Assembly (NCBI RefSeq): GCF_008831285.2
Contig: NC_045139.1
Coordinates: 17,032,354-17,096,353 of the forward strand
Direction of reading: 5' to 3'
From: Nymphaea colorata
Taxonomy: Eukaryota > Streptophyta > Magnoliopsida > Nymphaeales > Nymphaeaceae
Length of the DNA stretch: 64,000 bases
In this document: one piece after another, positions 1 through 13,388 of the stretch
How positions within the stretch are numbered: the stretch's first letter is position 1
Layout of the letters: each line of letters opens with the position of its first letter
Program-made: the position numbers and the translations under genes
The notes under the pieces: generated by a model
The model's input: the letters and a program-made list of their open reading frames with translations, nothing else
Databases searched by the model: none
What the model was told of the DNA's origin: nothing

Positions 1-203
1 CCCAAAAAAAAAAATAAAAGTTTATATAATACAATGTTCAATAACATAATTAGATAAAAGCTTCCTCCTTGAGTAATTTTAATTAGATAAAAGCTTCCTC
101 CTTTTGTAATTGTAAATCTTAACTTTCCGACGCAATAATGCAAACATTTGCAGACTTGTAAAGAAATTTTGAAGAGAGAGAGGGAGAGGTGATGGATGAT
201 TAC

Positions 204-894
204 CAGCATGGCGGACGGCCTGGTGGGCTTCGAGGCTGTCGGGCCTGAGGAAAACCTCGCCGCAGTCAGGACAGGAGCAGATGGACGGCCGGGAGATGGG
301 GCAGCGGCTAGGATCGACGACCAGTCGGCACTCGTAGCAGCCGGAGAGCCTCCTCAGGGGCAATCCCCTCGGGGCCGACGACGCCGTCGACGACAGCGAA
401 GAATGCCCCTTGGCCGGGTTGACGAGCGGCGTGAACTCGTGGTGGCCGGAGACGCTGGTCTCCGGGGAGGAGTCCGACCGGTGGACGACGCGCGTCCCGG
501 CGTGGTCTACGACGTCGGCAAGGGCGCAGAGCGAGGAGCAGGAGGCGAGCTTGGCGTAGCTGTACTTGGAGGAGGCGGCGGCGGCGACGACGGCTGCTGC
601 GGGGTAGGCGCGGGTCCTCCTGGCGGTGGGGTCGTGGACGTGGGCTTGCTCGATGTGCTTGCAGGTGAGGAGGTTCTTGAAGAGCTCCCAGGAGGACGGC
701 TTGTGGGGCGGTGGCGGCGGTGGTGGTTGTTGTTTCCTTCTTCGCTTGGAATTGGAGTGGTGGTGGTGGTTGTGGTGATGGTGGCGGTGGCGGTGGTGGG
801 AAGGAGTGGCGGTGGGACTGGCTACGAGGAAAGTGGAGAGAAGGATGAGGGAGAAGGAAAGTAACAGTCTCAATAGCGACGACGATCCTCTCAT
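204..894 (-). CDS. C2H2 zinc-finger protein, first exon only (gene cut by window edge)
   Basis: This exon encodes about 230 residues of a plant-specific single C2H2 finger family (Arabidopsis At1g75710 type), probably a nucleic-acid-binding protein of unknown target. It starts with a hydrophobic stretch (residues 6-26, signal-peptide-like), then a His/Arg/Lys-rich and poly-Pro tract, then the family's conserved blocks: SWELFKNLLTCKHIE, a segment ending in TRVVHRSDSSPE, and SGCYECRLVVDP leading into the finger CPDCGEVF...HQAVRH (C-X2-C-X12-H-X4-H). Just after RHA the sequence has a donor (CATGCTG then GTAATC) in phase 1. The open frame beyond it, a basic low-complexity tail, is unlike the family, so I end the exon at 204 and infer that exon 2 lies left of the window. 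The reading past the donor would be a shorter alternative. The start at 894 is the first Met after a 5' leader and a TATA box. The family call is firm; the function is not. Confidence 0.82.
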
Positions 895-1025
895 TGTCGG
901 AGAGAGAGAGATAGACGACGATGATGCTTTTTCAGAGAGGATGGAGCTTTTTGAGATCGCCGAGTATTTTCAGATGACCACGGCCGGAGAGAGAGAGAGT
1001 TACTTTTGCAAAGTTGGGGCGAAGC

Positions 1026-1035
1026 TTATATATAA
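1026..1035 (-). promoter_or_regulatory. TATA box of the C2H2 zinc-finger gene
   Basis: The TTATATATAA sequence lies about 130 bases upstream of the ATG at 894, followed on the minus strand by a CT-rich leader. Spacing and composition fit a plant core promoter. It is nearly symmetric, so strand is inferred from the gene. Confidence 0.5.
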
Positions 1036-1918
<883 letters not shown>

Positions 1919-2929
1919 TTGTATTAGGCCAACGAGAACGGTTGAGTAGGAGAATCTCTTCTATTATATTGCAAGAGCCCCACCTCTCTCTCTCGCATTT
2001 TGATCTCCTAGATTTGTACAAATAAATTACAAGACATTTTCTCTCTCTGGCCAACTTATCTTTTTTACCTTTTATGTCAAAAGAAACATCCAAGATTAAA
2101 CGTTAGAAAACTATATCTCCCTCTATGGGCGCGTGCATGCGGACCCGTCGCCAAAGCATTCGAGAAGAGGACGCAAGAGAATAGCTGTTTGAGAAGAGGA
2201 CAATCTGTCGAATTAACAAAGGAAGAAAAGTGGGAAAAGCAGGAGGCATTCTGGTATTTCAATGCCGAGGCGACCGTCCTTTAATCATTCACCCTCCTTC
2301 TCCCCTCCCTTCTCCCTCGGATTCCGAGAAGACAGAGAGAAAGAGAAAGAGGACAAAAGAAAATCATACAGGAAAACAGAGACAGAGAGATTGATCTGTA
2401 AAACAAAACAGAGAGGAAGAATAAGAACTGGAGCGACCTGTGGAAGCCAGGGCTGCCATTGTTGTTGTGCCTCCTCGTCCAGAGCATCCATATGGCCACC
2501 AGTCAATTCTTTAGTCTTCAATCTTTGCTCTTACTTTTTTTTTTTTTATTGTTATTGCTTCTTGGTTTTTAAGATTCTCACTCCCGCCTTCCCCACTCAC
2601 TCTTGCATATAAAACAAACTCAATAATTACTTATATAAAAATGATAAACTGTTGAAGACTCTTTAATCTTCTTTTGGAGCCATTCATGCATAATTTTGAA
2701 CGAAATCTCTGTCATAAACCTCTTTGGGAGTAGCAACCAAAAATTTTTAAGCATACCTCCTTGATTCCAGACAGTCTACAAAACAAATTGCTTCTCCTGC
2801 ACAAGGAGTGACGCCCGTGGTTGTCGAACCTCTGATCACCGCCAGTCTGACAGTTCAGACGGCCCGGATAAGCTATATACATAAAAAAAGGATCAGTTGC
2901 TATAGAAAAGCAAGCAATATATTGAATGG

Positions 2930-3259
2930 CAGGGGCCGAGCCAGCCTCAAAGGGCACTAGTGATAAATTTTAAATTTTTAAGAGGTATCAACATGTAAAT
3001 GATAAAAATTGTGTCAATATAAAAGTTTTTATAATGTATCAGTATAAAATTATGTACTTTTTGTGGTTTATGTGGGAAATTGTCGTGAGACCTGCCTCTT
3101 GGGGGCTCGCATGGGCCCTGACTCCACCTCAAATTAAAAAAAAAATATTTTAGAAAATTTCACATATAAAATTTTTGAAAAATGATATTTTCGACTCCAA
3201 TCAAAATTTAAAAACTTTAATTCAGCTCCTCTCATGAAAAATTTTTAGGTCGGCCCCTA
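2930..3259. mobile_element. MITE-like element with hAT-type termini (degraded)
   Basis: A roughly 330-base AT-rich segment is bounded by inverted ends, CAGGGGCCGAGCC on the left and GGTCGGCCCCTA on the right, which pair over about 10 bases. The CAGGGGC start is the kind seen on plant hAT (Tip100-like) elements. I find no matching 8-base target duplication and no coding capacity, so it would be an old non-autonomous copy. Fragments at about 35800 (GGCAGTGGCGTAGCCA) and 44735-44815 have similar ends and may be relatives. Confidence 0.4.
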
Positions 3260-5130
3260 CTACCTCTATCCCTCATGAATGGCTTGGGTTCAAGGATCAG
3301 ATGTCAATTTAATTTTGGTTTTTGAAGTTTAAAATAGAAAACAAAAATTTAGTTAGCATCATTGATGTTTCTGGTACAACACTTCGGTATACAACACTTG
3401 GCGAAAGGTCATAGGCAGTGCCGCCGAGGTCTTAGACTCCGGGTTTTATACTACCAACAACAGTTAAGAAGGTCTTCTTGTCTGAGTAGGGTTTTTTCAT
3501 GTTGTTAAAGTGTGGCTTAACTTGGTTCATGATCTTCGCCTACCATCCATATGCCTTGTGAGGAGTTGGTTTTTTCTCTCACCACTTTTGTGGGGTGGGT
3601 GTACTCTTTCTACTCAATCTACATGAGGTAAGCTAAGGTGACCTAATTTAGGTGTCTTTGGTTATATATTTGGTGGATCTGTTTTGGGATCCCCTTAGCG
3701 TTCAAATTTCAGTGAGTTTTTTTTTTTTTCATTGGTTTTTTTTTTTTGGAAAATAAACTACCCCGTTTGATAGGCAGATCACTACCCTCCATTTGGGGAA
3801 TGGATGCCCCGAACGGTAGGGGCGATAGAAAGTCCATGGATGAATTCTCCCTCAAAAATGATCTTTTTCCAGTAAAAAAGGAAGGAGGCGTTCAATACGA
3901 TCATTGAAAATCTTGAAAAGAATTCACCAGGAGAAGTTCTCCGGGGCATCAAACATGCCCTTAAGTGACTGTCTAAATCCTATACAATTGTATAGATTCG
4001 GTGTGTTTTTTGTTTTGAGTGTTTAAATATTTGAACATGCATGCAGACCGTGTAGATGCTTCACTGATCATGTCTGCTTGAGACAAGGCTCCACAATCAT
4101 GATTATGATGAATAATATAATGTTCACAGACATATCTTAATTAACATGCATTAATTGCTTGATTAACTTGATGTTCTCTAATATGTTTTCTGGGTTGACT
4201 TATAAAGATTATCCTGCATATATAAAAGACTTGGAAATTCAGGTCAAATTCGAGTTCTCTTCAAAGTAAAGCTAATCAAAACCCTCCAATTTCAAGATAA
4301 ATCACATCCTTTGGATCCTAGATCCATGGATTTCAACAAACATCTTGAATCCCTAGATAATATATGGATTGCCAGACTCTAACCCTTTCATCTTTAATCT
4401 AAACGTATGATGTTGGACCTCCTTTGCTTGGATTATGGATCCACGGATTTGATGGACCTTTAAATGCATCATAAATTCATGATTCTCGAATCTGGATTTC
4501 GACAAGAACCTCCCATTTAAGATGGCCTCATATCAGATCCAAACCTTGAAACTTAAATTTTGAGGCTAAACACTAGTTCAGGCTCGATGATCTGGATCTG
4601 ACCCCATGGTCTTTTTTAATTGACTCTCCTCAACTAAACCTACTAACCCCAAAAACAAGTTTAAAACCATTGGTTCGGGTCCACGCTGTGGAGATCATAG
4701 TCCTTGCGGATGGATAATGCATAATACTCTTTTAACCACTTGAGGGATTTAGACCAATCCGATGTGAGTTTCATGCCAGATTCCTCCTCGATCTTGGAGA
4801 TCTGCATTTATCCTGGCCCAACCAAATTAACCCCTCTCTCTAAATACTTTGGTTGTGGATTGCCAACATCAGCTCATTTGTTATCTTACTAAGTTAGCCC
4901 AATAAATGATGCATTTATTGTAAGACAAGTGTGTGTATATATATATATTGTTATCATATTACATTGGCTCAATAAGTGTATGTGGCTATATATTGTATAT
5001 ATTGAGACGGAGTTGGTGATTAGCTGCTGTGAATAAGTTCATCATTTATTGGGCTAAACTAATATGAACATTATGCTGAAGTTGGCAATCCATACCTGTA
5101 GATGAAGACTGCAGCACCTCCTGTTGTGGG
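3260..5130. other. intergenic, nothing recognised
   Basis: AT-rich DNA with homopolymer T runs near 3720-3750. Short open frames are not gene-like and no element ends were seen. Confidence 0.45.
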
Positions 5131-5152
5131 ACACGACACGACACGACACGAG
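5131..5152. repeat. short ACACG tandem array
   Basis: Four to five head-to-tail copies of the pentamer CGACA. A further single GACACGACAC occurs about 90 bases downstream. Confidence 0.7.
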
Positions 5153-5590
5153 AGTGTTCGTGTCTTTTGTTCGCGATATTATTACTTTTGACTTAGAATA
5201 TGCAAATATGTGCGTGCGTGTCACATGCCATCGAGGTATGACACGACACTGTGGTAAAAAATTTGATTCGCAATTAAAATTTGTGCTCTTCTTTAATTTG
5301 AATTTTGAACAGGCGCATGTGCATGTGCACGTCCCTGGAGTGCCATATAAAAACCATATTTTGCAAAGCTCCTGCCGATCAAAGCGATAAATTATGCATG
5401 CCATGCAATTAATTCAAAGTGAAACTATATAAAAAGCAAAAAGGTATGTGATAAAAGGAGTACTTGTGTAGAAGCACAGGTTATGGCCAAATGGTTATCC
5501 CTTTCATCTCAAAAGATGTTAACTTAAAGAAGATCGATTGACTTATTTTCCCTCCCAAACTCTCATTCCTGCACTCTATTGATTTTTGAA

Positions 5591-5622
<32 letters not shown>

Positions 5623-5812
5623 TTGTTTTCTCAATTCTTTAAGCATTTCAACCTAGCCAAGAAAGTGGTGTATTTGGTATGTGTTTTGAAGTTGGTTTGA
5701 GTTGTTTTGGTCAGTGGTGTGGTTCGCATGTTATTTGCCACCTTTTAGTTGTTTTAGTTTGTTTTTCTTCACTTTTTAAGCTCCACAGGAAAACCTAAGT
5801 GTTACCAAGTTC

Positions 5813-5843
<31 letters not shown>

Positions 5844-5844
5844 G
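5813..5844. repeat. compound microsatellite (TA)n(GA)n
   Basis: Short TA run passing directly into GA, the same arrangement as the array at 1826. Confidence 0.9.
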
Positions 5845-5950
5845 GAACTAGCTTCGTCTTGTTTGATGTTCATATGTGCTGATTCATGGCAGCACAGACT
5901 GATTTTGATAACACGTATTTGTCTATATAGATATATATATATATATATAG

Positions 5951-6179
5951 ACTAACTGAACTGGGATAATATTTCATATTACTCTACCTTGGCTGAGATG
6001 TACTTCTGATATATATATATGTAAAGAGGGAGACTAACTGAACTGGGTTAATATTTCATATTGCTCTACCTTGGCTGAGATGTACTTCTGATATATATAT
6101 ATATATATGTAAAGAGGGAGACTAACTGAACTGTGATAGCATTTCATATTACTCTAACTTGGCTGGCATGTACTTATGA
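5951..6179. repeat. three-copy tandem repeat, about 82-88 bases per unit
   Basis: Units begin at 5951, 6033 and 6121 with ACTAACTGAACTG and each contains ATTTCATATT...ACTCTA...CTTGGCTG followed by GTACTT. A (TA)n run separates units and varies in length, which explains the change of period. The third unit is the most diverged. Confidence 0.9.
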
Positions 6180-9100
6180 GATGTTGCTTGAGGGGGGCAC
6201 GAATGCGTACGAGCACACAAGAACAGAGGCTAGCTGGAGAGTCGGTATTAATTTATAAAGTGACTTAGTTGGCGACTCCAGCCCTTGTCCGTCTCAACCG
6301 GTCTCCTCCTTCAAGCTGATAACTTGCATCGCCTGCCATATAATAATACTACTATTGTACCCTTCCTAAACATAATCCCATGCGCATTGCCTTGGTCGTA
6401 GTAACTACTAACATCTGCTGCTGCCGACATGCTTTCCCTCTTCTCTTCTGTCACCATCGGCGGTCACTAACCATGGATCTAACAGTCCTCATGCATCAGT
6501 TGGATGACTTTAGATAACCAGCGTCACTATTGAAAGTTAGTTATATGGCTAGTTTGATAATATACCAACGGTAGGGCTAGGAGAATAATATTGTCATTTT
6601 GGTACGAGCATCACACTAACCTGGGGGACTGATACAGCACAGGAGGAGATAAATCGTCGGTACGTATCGGTTTATTTGCCATTCTAGTTAAAAATAAGTC
6701 TAAAATGAAGAAGAAATCATCTAGCCGACAAAAAATGAGATACGAGTCCATTGGCCATAGCAATAATATAAGTTGGTAGAGATGACAGTCGATTTTTCAC
6801 CGGCTAGCTAATTGTGCATTCACTTGTGATATTTGTTTAGCTTTTAGTAAGAACGAGAAGAAACAAAAAGCCATGACAGACTAAGACATCTCAAGCACGG
6901 GCGAGGGTTACTATATCGGCTGCGGCCGCGTTCCAGCGTGGCCGATGGTGACTAATGGCTACTGCCCGTTTTGTAGCGATTGGAACGATAGAGAGTGGTT
7001 GTCATAATCGCATTATGCGAGACAATTATTACTGGACCTACGTGGTCTTCTTTTAATGTATTTATAATTTTTTTTATTCTCTTTAAAATTGTTTTTTATT
7101 TTTAAAATGATAATAAAAATAGGTTGATACGGGGCCAGGTAGTCGCCGAATCTGTGTATGGTGGCGGTTCTAAGACAATATAAAAAATGGTTCAAATCTA
7201 ATCGGCTGCGCTGGTAAACAATCTGAAATGCATCAAGATCAAATATAGATCCAAACCAATGACATATACATGTGAAGCTTATGGTAGTTAGATCCGTATT
7301 CAATTTGAAAAGTAAGGGCTCAAAAACGGCCCAACACAACCCCCTACCACTATTGACCATGGCCTTGTCTGGGTAGAGGAAAACTCCTCAACACAACCTG
7401 CCAACACCCGCCATAGGCTACACCTTAGGGCATGTTTATGTTTAGATGGTGGCGTAAAAGATTTGCATCTCGAGGCCTTTCCACCTCTTTTTTTTCACAA
7501 CTCAATGGTTGCAAACAGCTTGGATCCACAATAGATAAATGAATTAGATATATAGTTGTAGGCACCACAGAACATAACCAAAGCCCCAAAGACAGATCCA
7601 CAAAGCAAATCTGCATTTCTTGGCAGCAAGAAATTAATCCTAAAGGGCATGATGTAGCCGATCAAATTGAGGGGCAGTAAATATCATGTCATTACTTTGA
7701 CTTCGAGCACTATTCATTTGAACTGCAAATAACACTGTAATTGACAGGTATCTCACTTTCTACCCAAGTTCAGAAACAGCCTTGAATCCCCAAGGACAAG
7801 GAGAAAGAAGAAAGGATGTTGAGTCTTCAAAAGTATCTCCCCACCCCAACCGGCCAGGATGGGGGGTAGATTTAAGGTTTTCAAGCCAAAGAAAGCCAAG
7901 AGTCCAAAAACTGGAATCGTCTCTCGGCAAAAATGGGACTGTTTTGTCCCATCTCTTGGCAGACAAAAGGCCAACTTCTGGTTCTCTACCTTCATTTATT
8001 TCTTGCCGGTGAAAGCTATCTTTGGAAGGATTCTAGGAATATACCATACCATCTCTACAAAATTGTGACTTGCCAGGAGAAAAAATCAGACTTCATTTCT
8101 GGTAAATGTGCCTACTAAATACACTTGGTGATCAGACTCAGACTCAGAAGAATACAGCTCGTGATCTTGATCACCAGTAGAAATATGACATCATCGTGCC
8201 CCACAGGTTAAAACCTGCAAAGCATCAATTTGACATTTTCCAGGATGGATATCAAGCCCATCACCAATAGTATGGCATGGGCGGCTTTAATGAGTAATGC
8301 ATCTCAAACAGAGCGCTGCTGCAGAATAAATGACCTGACACACAGGAATCTGTAAGATCCATCCTTTTCCATGAAGATCGTACAACAGCTTTTCTGTCCT
8401 CTCTTCGTCCAGAATATCTCAACAATTTTCGTGGACAAGGAACTGGAACAAGATACCCATTTACTTAACCTTGTTCTTATCCAGAAAATAGTCATCAAGC
8501 TCCTGTAGATTAAAAATTACATGTATCCGGTGCATTCTCGAGCATCAGGCCATCTATTATCTCATGATGGAATGCCATCTTGCAGGAACAATTTCGACGG
8601 ACAGAGCCTATGACGACTAAGGCCCAAAGCAGAAAATTAGTAAAGGAAGTTAGCTAATGATCTTTGAAAGAAACCAAAATGCAACATCAACATTTCAGAC
8701 ATCACAAGAAAGTTCATAGCACCTCTTCCAACTGAAAAAAGAAAAAGAAACTCGGCAGGAGCATCTTCCTGAAGTCAAACTAAGCTTGGCTGTTAATTGA
8801 AAAGCCATAGCCACGCCTCTTCTTGAATCAACCTGGTGGCATATACAGCATTCTGTGCTAGCAAATGAAGTACACTCATTTGAAAATCCGACTGAACTCC
8901 TCAATAATCATGCCACTTGGCCTTCATGGTATATGAGAGGACTCCCGATACATTTGGAAAGTTACTTTACAATCAGAATTTGTTGTACGTGTGGTACCTT
9001 CTACTTTCTGTGGAAGCACTAGTCCTGCTGAAGGTATTACCAATTCCAATAATGAGGCTTTGAGTTTGAATTTCAATAAAAACATAAAAAAAGGTACTTG

Positions 9101-10509
9101 TAAAACATAAAATGAATATCAATTAGTTATTATGAGAAAGGTGATAGACCAAGCGAAAGAAACAATACCACATCGCCAAGTACAAATTAAATTTTTACAA
9201 GCACAAAGGCACAGTTTGAAATTAACAAGATATGGACACAGCAATGTACAGTACTGCAGTTCTAGTATTGAGTTGCTCAACGAAAATACTGAGAAAATAT
9301 TAGTGGTTAAACAGATCTGAAACATTTTTATTTACCATGCATTTGAATGCTTGCGTTAGTTTAAAAGAGGAGTTCCATTAAACCAAGATTTTCACAATTC
9401 ACCAAGTAATCTCAAGAAAGTTCAAAATTTTGGCAAATATTTACATTCTAGATGACCCATCTTTAACCAGCATAAAGGAATGAAATAAATTTATTTAAAA
9501 ACAAAAAACCTGTACCCCACGAGGATTTACAAACCTAAATGAGAAAATTTTCAATCATTTCTCACAAGCAAGATTTTGGACATGAGTAATACAGATAAAG
9601 CAGTCCGCTAATTTTCTAACAAGAAGAAATATCAACAAACAGAATTCAAAAACATGAAGCACCTGGGCAATGGATTAGAATATTTAATACTGCCTTACTG
9701 ATTTGACAAGATACAGGAACTGAAGGTACTCACTCATGCCCATCGTAGGGAAAAAACTAACCACTTTCGAATGATATATGAAGGCAACCATGTATGCCTA
9801 ACCATCATATCACATCTTTACTCATTCTCAAACTATGTTGGAATATGCAAGGATTCATCTGTGAAAGAGGTAAAGCAGTAGCACCCTCTTAATTAAAATA
9901 TCCACTATGCTAAAAGCAACGAAAAACAACAAAGGGATGCATGAATCATAACATGTTTACCAATAGCATCAGCAAAATTCACACATAGAAGAATATAACT
10001 TGAACAATCGCATCCCAGTATCCCACAGAAAAGCAAGAAGAACCAATGAATGAATCATCCTAATCCAGAGGTATAAGAACCCTTAAAAAGAAAAGAAGTT
10101 CCTCAAGAGGGGAAGGGAGAGGGAATGCGAAGTGAGATAGGAGGAAATAGTTTCAAAACTAGGCAATTGAGAAAGAACGATTCCCTGAAAGTCATTGACT
10201 GTATGCAACTGACAAATTTTCTTTACTAAAAAGCCTCATTGGTGGCCATAAAACAGAAAAAGCAAAAGACCATTTTGTTCAACATTTGTTGATACCACAT
10301 GAATAAGAAAATAAAAAGCAAAACAGAAGAGAACATCACTTCCATTAATTTCAGAAGCTAATTTTCCAATCATGTAAAAAAAAACATCAGCAAACGCGCT
10401 CAAGAATACAGTCGACTCCTGTGAATATTAAGGGATCAATCCTCCAATTGGTGTAAGATGTATTCCTTCCTAGAAAGAAGAAAGTGCAAAAAACTAAGAA
10501 AATGAACCT
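6180..10509. other. intergenic, no gene recognised
   Basis: This stretch lies downstream of the CCCH/RING gene (minus strand). Overlapping open frames on both strands at 7753-8118 do not resemble a family I know. No RNA gene was seen. Part of it next to 10509 is presumably the 3' UTR of the CCCH/RING gene. Confidence 0.4.
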
Positions 10510-13388
10510 TCACTTTTCCTCTGCCATTTTCCTTCGAATTTCATGGGCCGTATTGAAGATACCAAGAGTTGGCTTGTTACAAACATAGCACTTCTTGTTC
10601 TTTGAATGATGCTGCACCAAAGAAAGCAACACATACTTAGATGCTGATGAGAAAGGAAATCAAATAAACCAACAAAGAAATACAAGCCGCGCATGTTCCA
10701 CATATATTCCCATGGAGTCGTTAAAGCGAAATTAAGGAAATTGAACACTTCATCGCAAGATGAAAACTGCAACTCAAAGTTGAACATGAAGGCATATTAC
10801 AAGAAGAAATGTATATCCCAATATCAATACCCATCTATGACATGCAGCCACCAAGTCTAGAAGCCGAACAAGAAAAAGCCTTCAGTTAACCACTTATATA
10901 CCTTTACCACTATAAGTTAATATCAGTTTGACAAGCTTATCCCTAAAGAAATGTATGCAGATTCTAGTTAGCGCCACGATTATGTCCTGGTCTATCATAT
11001 AGACATGTAACTTATAGTTTCAGCAGTACCTCAGCAGATTCATGTTCATTAAGAAAAAAATATTAGAAAAAAAAAATAACAAATGCTGTAACCAAAATGC
11101 ATACCCCTAAACTAAATTAACCCCCTAAACTAAATTAACCCTCTGTATACAACTAGAAAGGGCATTATATATCTAGCTATCTAACAAAAGAAGAGTTACA
11201 CAACTCTGCACAATCTCCCTATAAAAATACATGTAATAATATACACAAAGCAATAATGGAAAATCCAAAAAATTGGCTTGTCATAAAGAAGCATTATTTT
11301 TCTCTGGATAATGCTGTGCCAAAGGAAAGCAACACATACTTAGAAGCGAGATGTGAAATCAAATAAAATCAACAGAAAAATATAACGAATTGTACATGTT
11401 GCAAAAATATTCTGTTAACTTCCCAAGATAACACATAAACTCATGCACACAGCCTTAATGAAAAACTCAGCCTTCACTAAACACGGTAAATCTCGTCGTC
11501 CCTTTAGGGTTTAATCCCTGCTCAACTTATAGAAAGTGTATGCTGGGGTGGGTTAACCTACCTGTTACCATGACCCAAACCACAGACAGGGTCCACCTAA
11601 ATGACCCGCTACCCCGACTTCAGATTCAACAGTATAGCATGCAGCCACCAGAACTTAGAAGCTGAAAAAGAAAAGCTTTCACTCCGCCACTAGTTACAGA
11701 TCTATGACTATAGGTAAATTTTGTTTTGAAACCACAAATCTACGGAGCTTATTACCAAGAAACATTTACTCAGATTCTAGATAAAGCTACAATTGTTTCT
11801 CGGTCTGTCCTATGCAGAATTTAATTTTAGCTGGACCTCAGCAGCTTTATATTCGTCGAAATTCATTTTTGTGATAAATCACTGATAAATATTGTAAATA
11901 AAATACACACTCCTAAGGTCAAGTCCATGCATACAACTATTAAGATCATTCTGTGCACCCAATCTAACAAAAGATGAACGACATAACTTTGTGCAGTCTT
12001 ACTATAGACAAACTCATGTAATAATATTCAGAAAATCAAATGGAAATCCATGTTCACTGACCAGTGCTTGTATGATAAAACCTATATACTTTCAAGGATG
12101 GACATTGGACATGTACATATTATTTGTGTTACTTACGTGCGTAAAACTACATGTATAACAAGACACATCAAAGTCTGCAATCTTTTTCCAATCAACAAGC
12201 ATGAGCTGAACATGCATGAGAAATGTAATGTGTGCAAAGGGCCACATGCATACACATATATGGAAGAATGTAGTTCGTGGCTTACCTAGTCAGCCATGCC
12301 AAGACAAAAAATGATCCAATCATTTGTATTATGAAGTAAAAACCACAAAGCAACACGATAAAGAAAACCACAATTCATGCAACAAGAAGATCAATGCTGG
12401 CTCACCTTGAGTGCACAATGCTCACAGAAATAATGCTTGCATTTGGTGACTACAGGATCAACAAATGGTTGTCTGCAGATAAAACAAGCAAATGGCAAGT
12501 CATCCTCATCATCATCATCATCACCTTCCCCCTCGCCTCCATTAACATCAATTCCAGCTGCTAACTTCCTCTTCCTCTCTTTTTCTGCTTCCTCCCACTC
12601 TCTCTCCATCTGCCACCCCGACTTATAGTCCCCACGGTCATGCATAAATTTGCAAGAATCTCCATACCCACAGTACCCTGTCTCCTTGTAATCTTTACAA
12701 ATGTCTGGCTGATAATCAAATCTCGCTGACACTCGAATGTGTGCTGATGCCCGAAGAGGACCATGAGCGCCTCCTGCCTTCTCACTGGAGACAGTTTGCT
12801 CACGTCGAAACCCAGCAGTGTAGTCAGTATATCCATGCATGCCCTTGTAGATTTTTGCATCCCCTGCAGGGGCCTTTCCTTTCAATGACTCATCAGCCTG
12901 CTTTAGTACCCGCTCACGTATTGCTCGAGCATCACGAGTGAATTCTGTTTCAGTCTCAAGTGTTGCTGTTGCTTTACTGTCATGCTGAACTTGTATCACC
13001 TTTGATGATTCAAATTGAAACACAGGTTCTTCTGAGTCCCCATCAAACTGTGCCGAAGATTTGGAGGTCCTAGCCGTGGCAGTAGAGAAGTAGAGCTTGT
13101 TGTCAGCCTTTCTGGCAGCCTTTTCTATCCGAACAGCAGAAGACCCTGAGCTCTGACCACCATCTTCCTTTGCATCTTCGTCTTCATCATCTAAGGCTCG
13201 CTTTCGGATGTTTGGCTTCTTAGATGGTTTCTTAAAGTAATTGCACACTGCAATAACAATTTAAGAGTGTACTAGTTCAAATTTGGATGGAAAACATGCA
13301 AGAAAGGTAGACTTACTTACAAGCAACTAAAACAATAATATAAAGAAGTACCTTGTCCAGATTGGTTGGGATCTAGAGAATCCGCCAT
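10510..13388 (-). CDS. CCCH and RING finger splicing factor, Cwc24/RNF113 family
   Basis: Predicted exons are 13352-13388, 12406-13247 and 10510-10611, giving 326 residues. Exon 1 encodes [12 protein letters not shown] and joins in phase to VCNYFKKP. Known family members are spliceosome components that act around the first catalytic step and carry E3 ligase-type RING domains. An acidic, low-complexity N-terminal half is followed by a CCCH finger at about residues 196-215 ([10 protein letters not shown]..., spacing C-X8-C-X5-C-X3-H, ending in CKFMH), then an Asp-rich linker, then a C3HC4 RING from about 267 that starts CFICRQPF and continues across intron 2 to CYVCNKPT. The end matches the family ([10 protein letters not shown] then stop). 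Plant orthologues are named zinc finger CCCH domain-containing protein 1. All splice sites are GT-AG and total length is a multiple of three. Intron 2 contains a large duplication (separate entry). Confidence 0.93.
10559..12055. repeat. diverged tandem duplication of about 700-790 bases spanning an exon
   Basis: Copy 1 runs about 10559-11270 and copy 2 about 11262-12055. Shared blocks, in the same order, include TTGGCTTGT (10569 and 11273), GAAAGCAACACATACTTAGA (10622 and 11325), GCATGCAGCCACCA-type sequence (about 10840 and 11638), GCAGATTCTAG or TCAGATTCTAG (about 10956 and 11770) and ATGTAATAATAT (about 11231 and 12015). Copy 1 includes the 3' part of the terminal coding exon of the CCCH/RING gene; copy 2 includes its degraded counterpart. 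Confidence 0.75.
11273..11313 (-). pseudogene. relic copy of the terminal RING exon
   Basis: Within copy 2 of the duplication, this stretch aligns with the beginning of exon 3 of the CCCH/RING gene. A CAG acceptor is retained before 11313, and read in the same phase it begins His-Tyr-Pro-Glu-Lys and meets a TGA at 11281-11283 after ten codons. The final Cys pair of the RING is lost. Use of this acceptor would truncate the RING, so it is either silent or a source of a non-functional isoform. Confidence 0.55.

Noticed and set aside
196-864. Plus-strand 222-residue open frame
   Set aside because: It is the antisense shadow of the C2H2 exon; Gly/Val/Arg-rich with no domain.
7753-8118. Overlapping open frames on both strands
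   Set aside because: Five short frames overlap in a patch of moderate GC content, none with recognisable similarity, a start context or splice partners.
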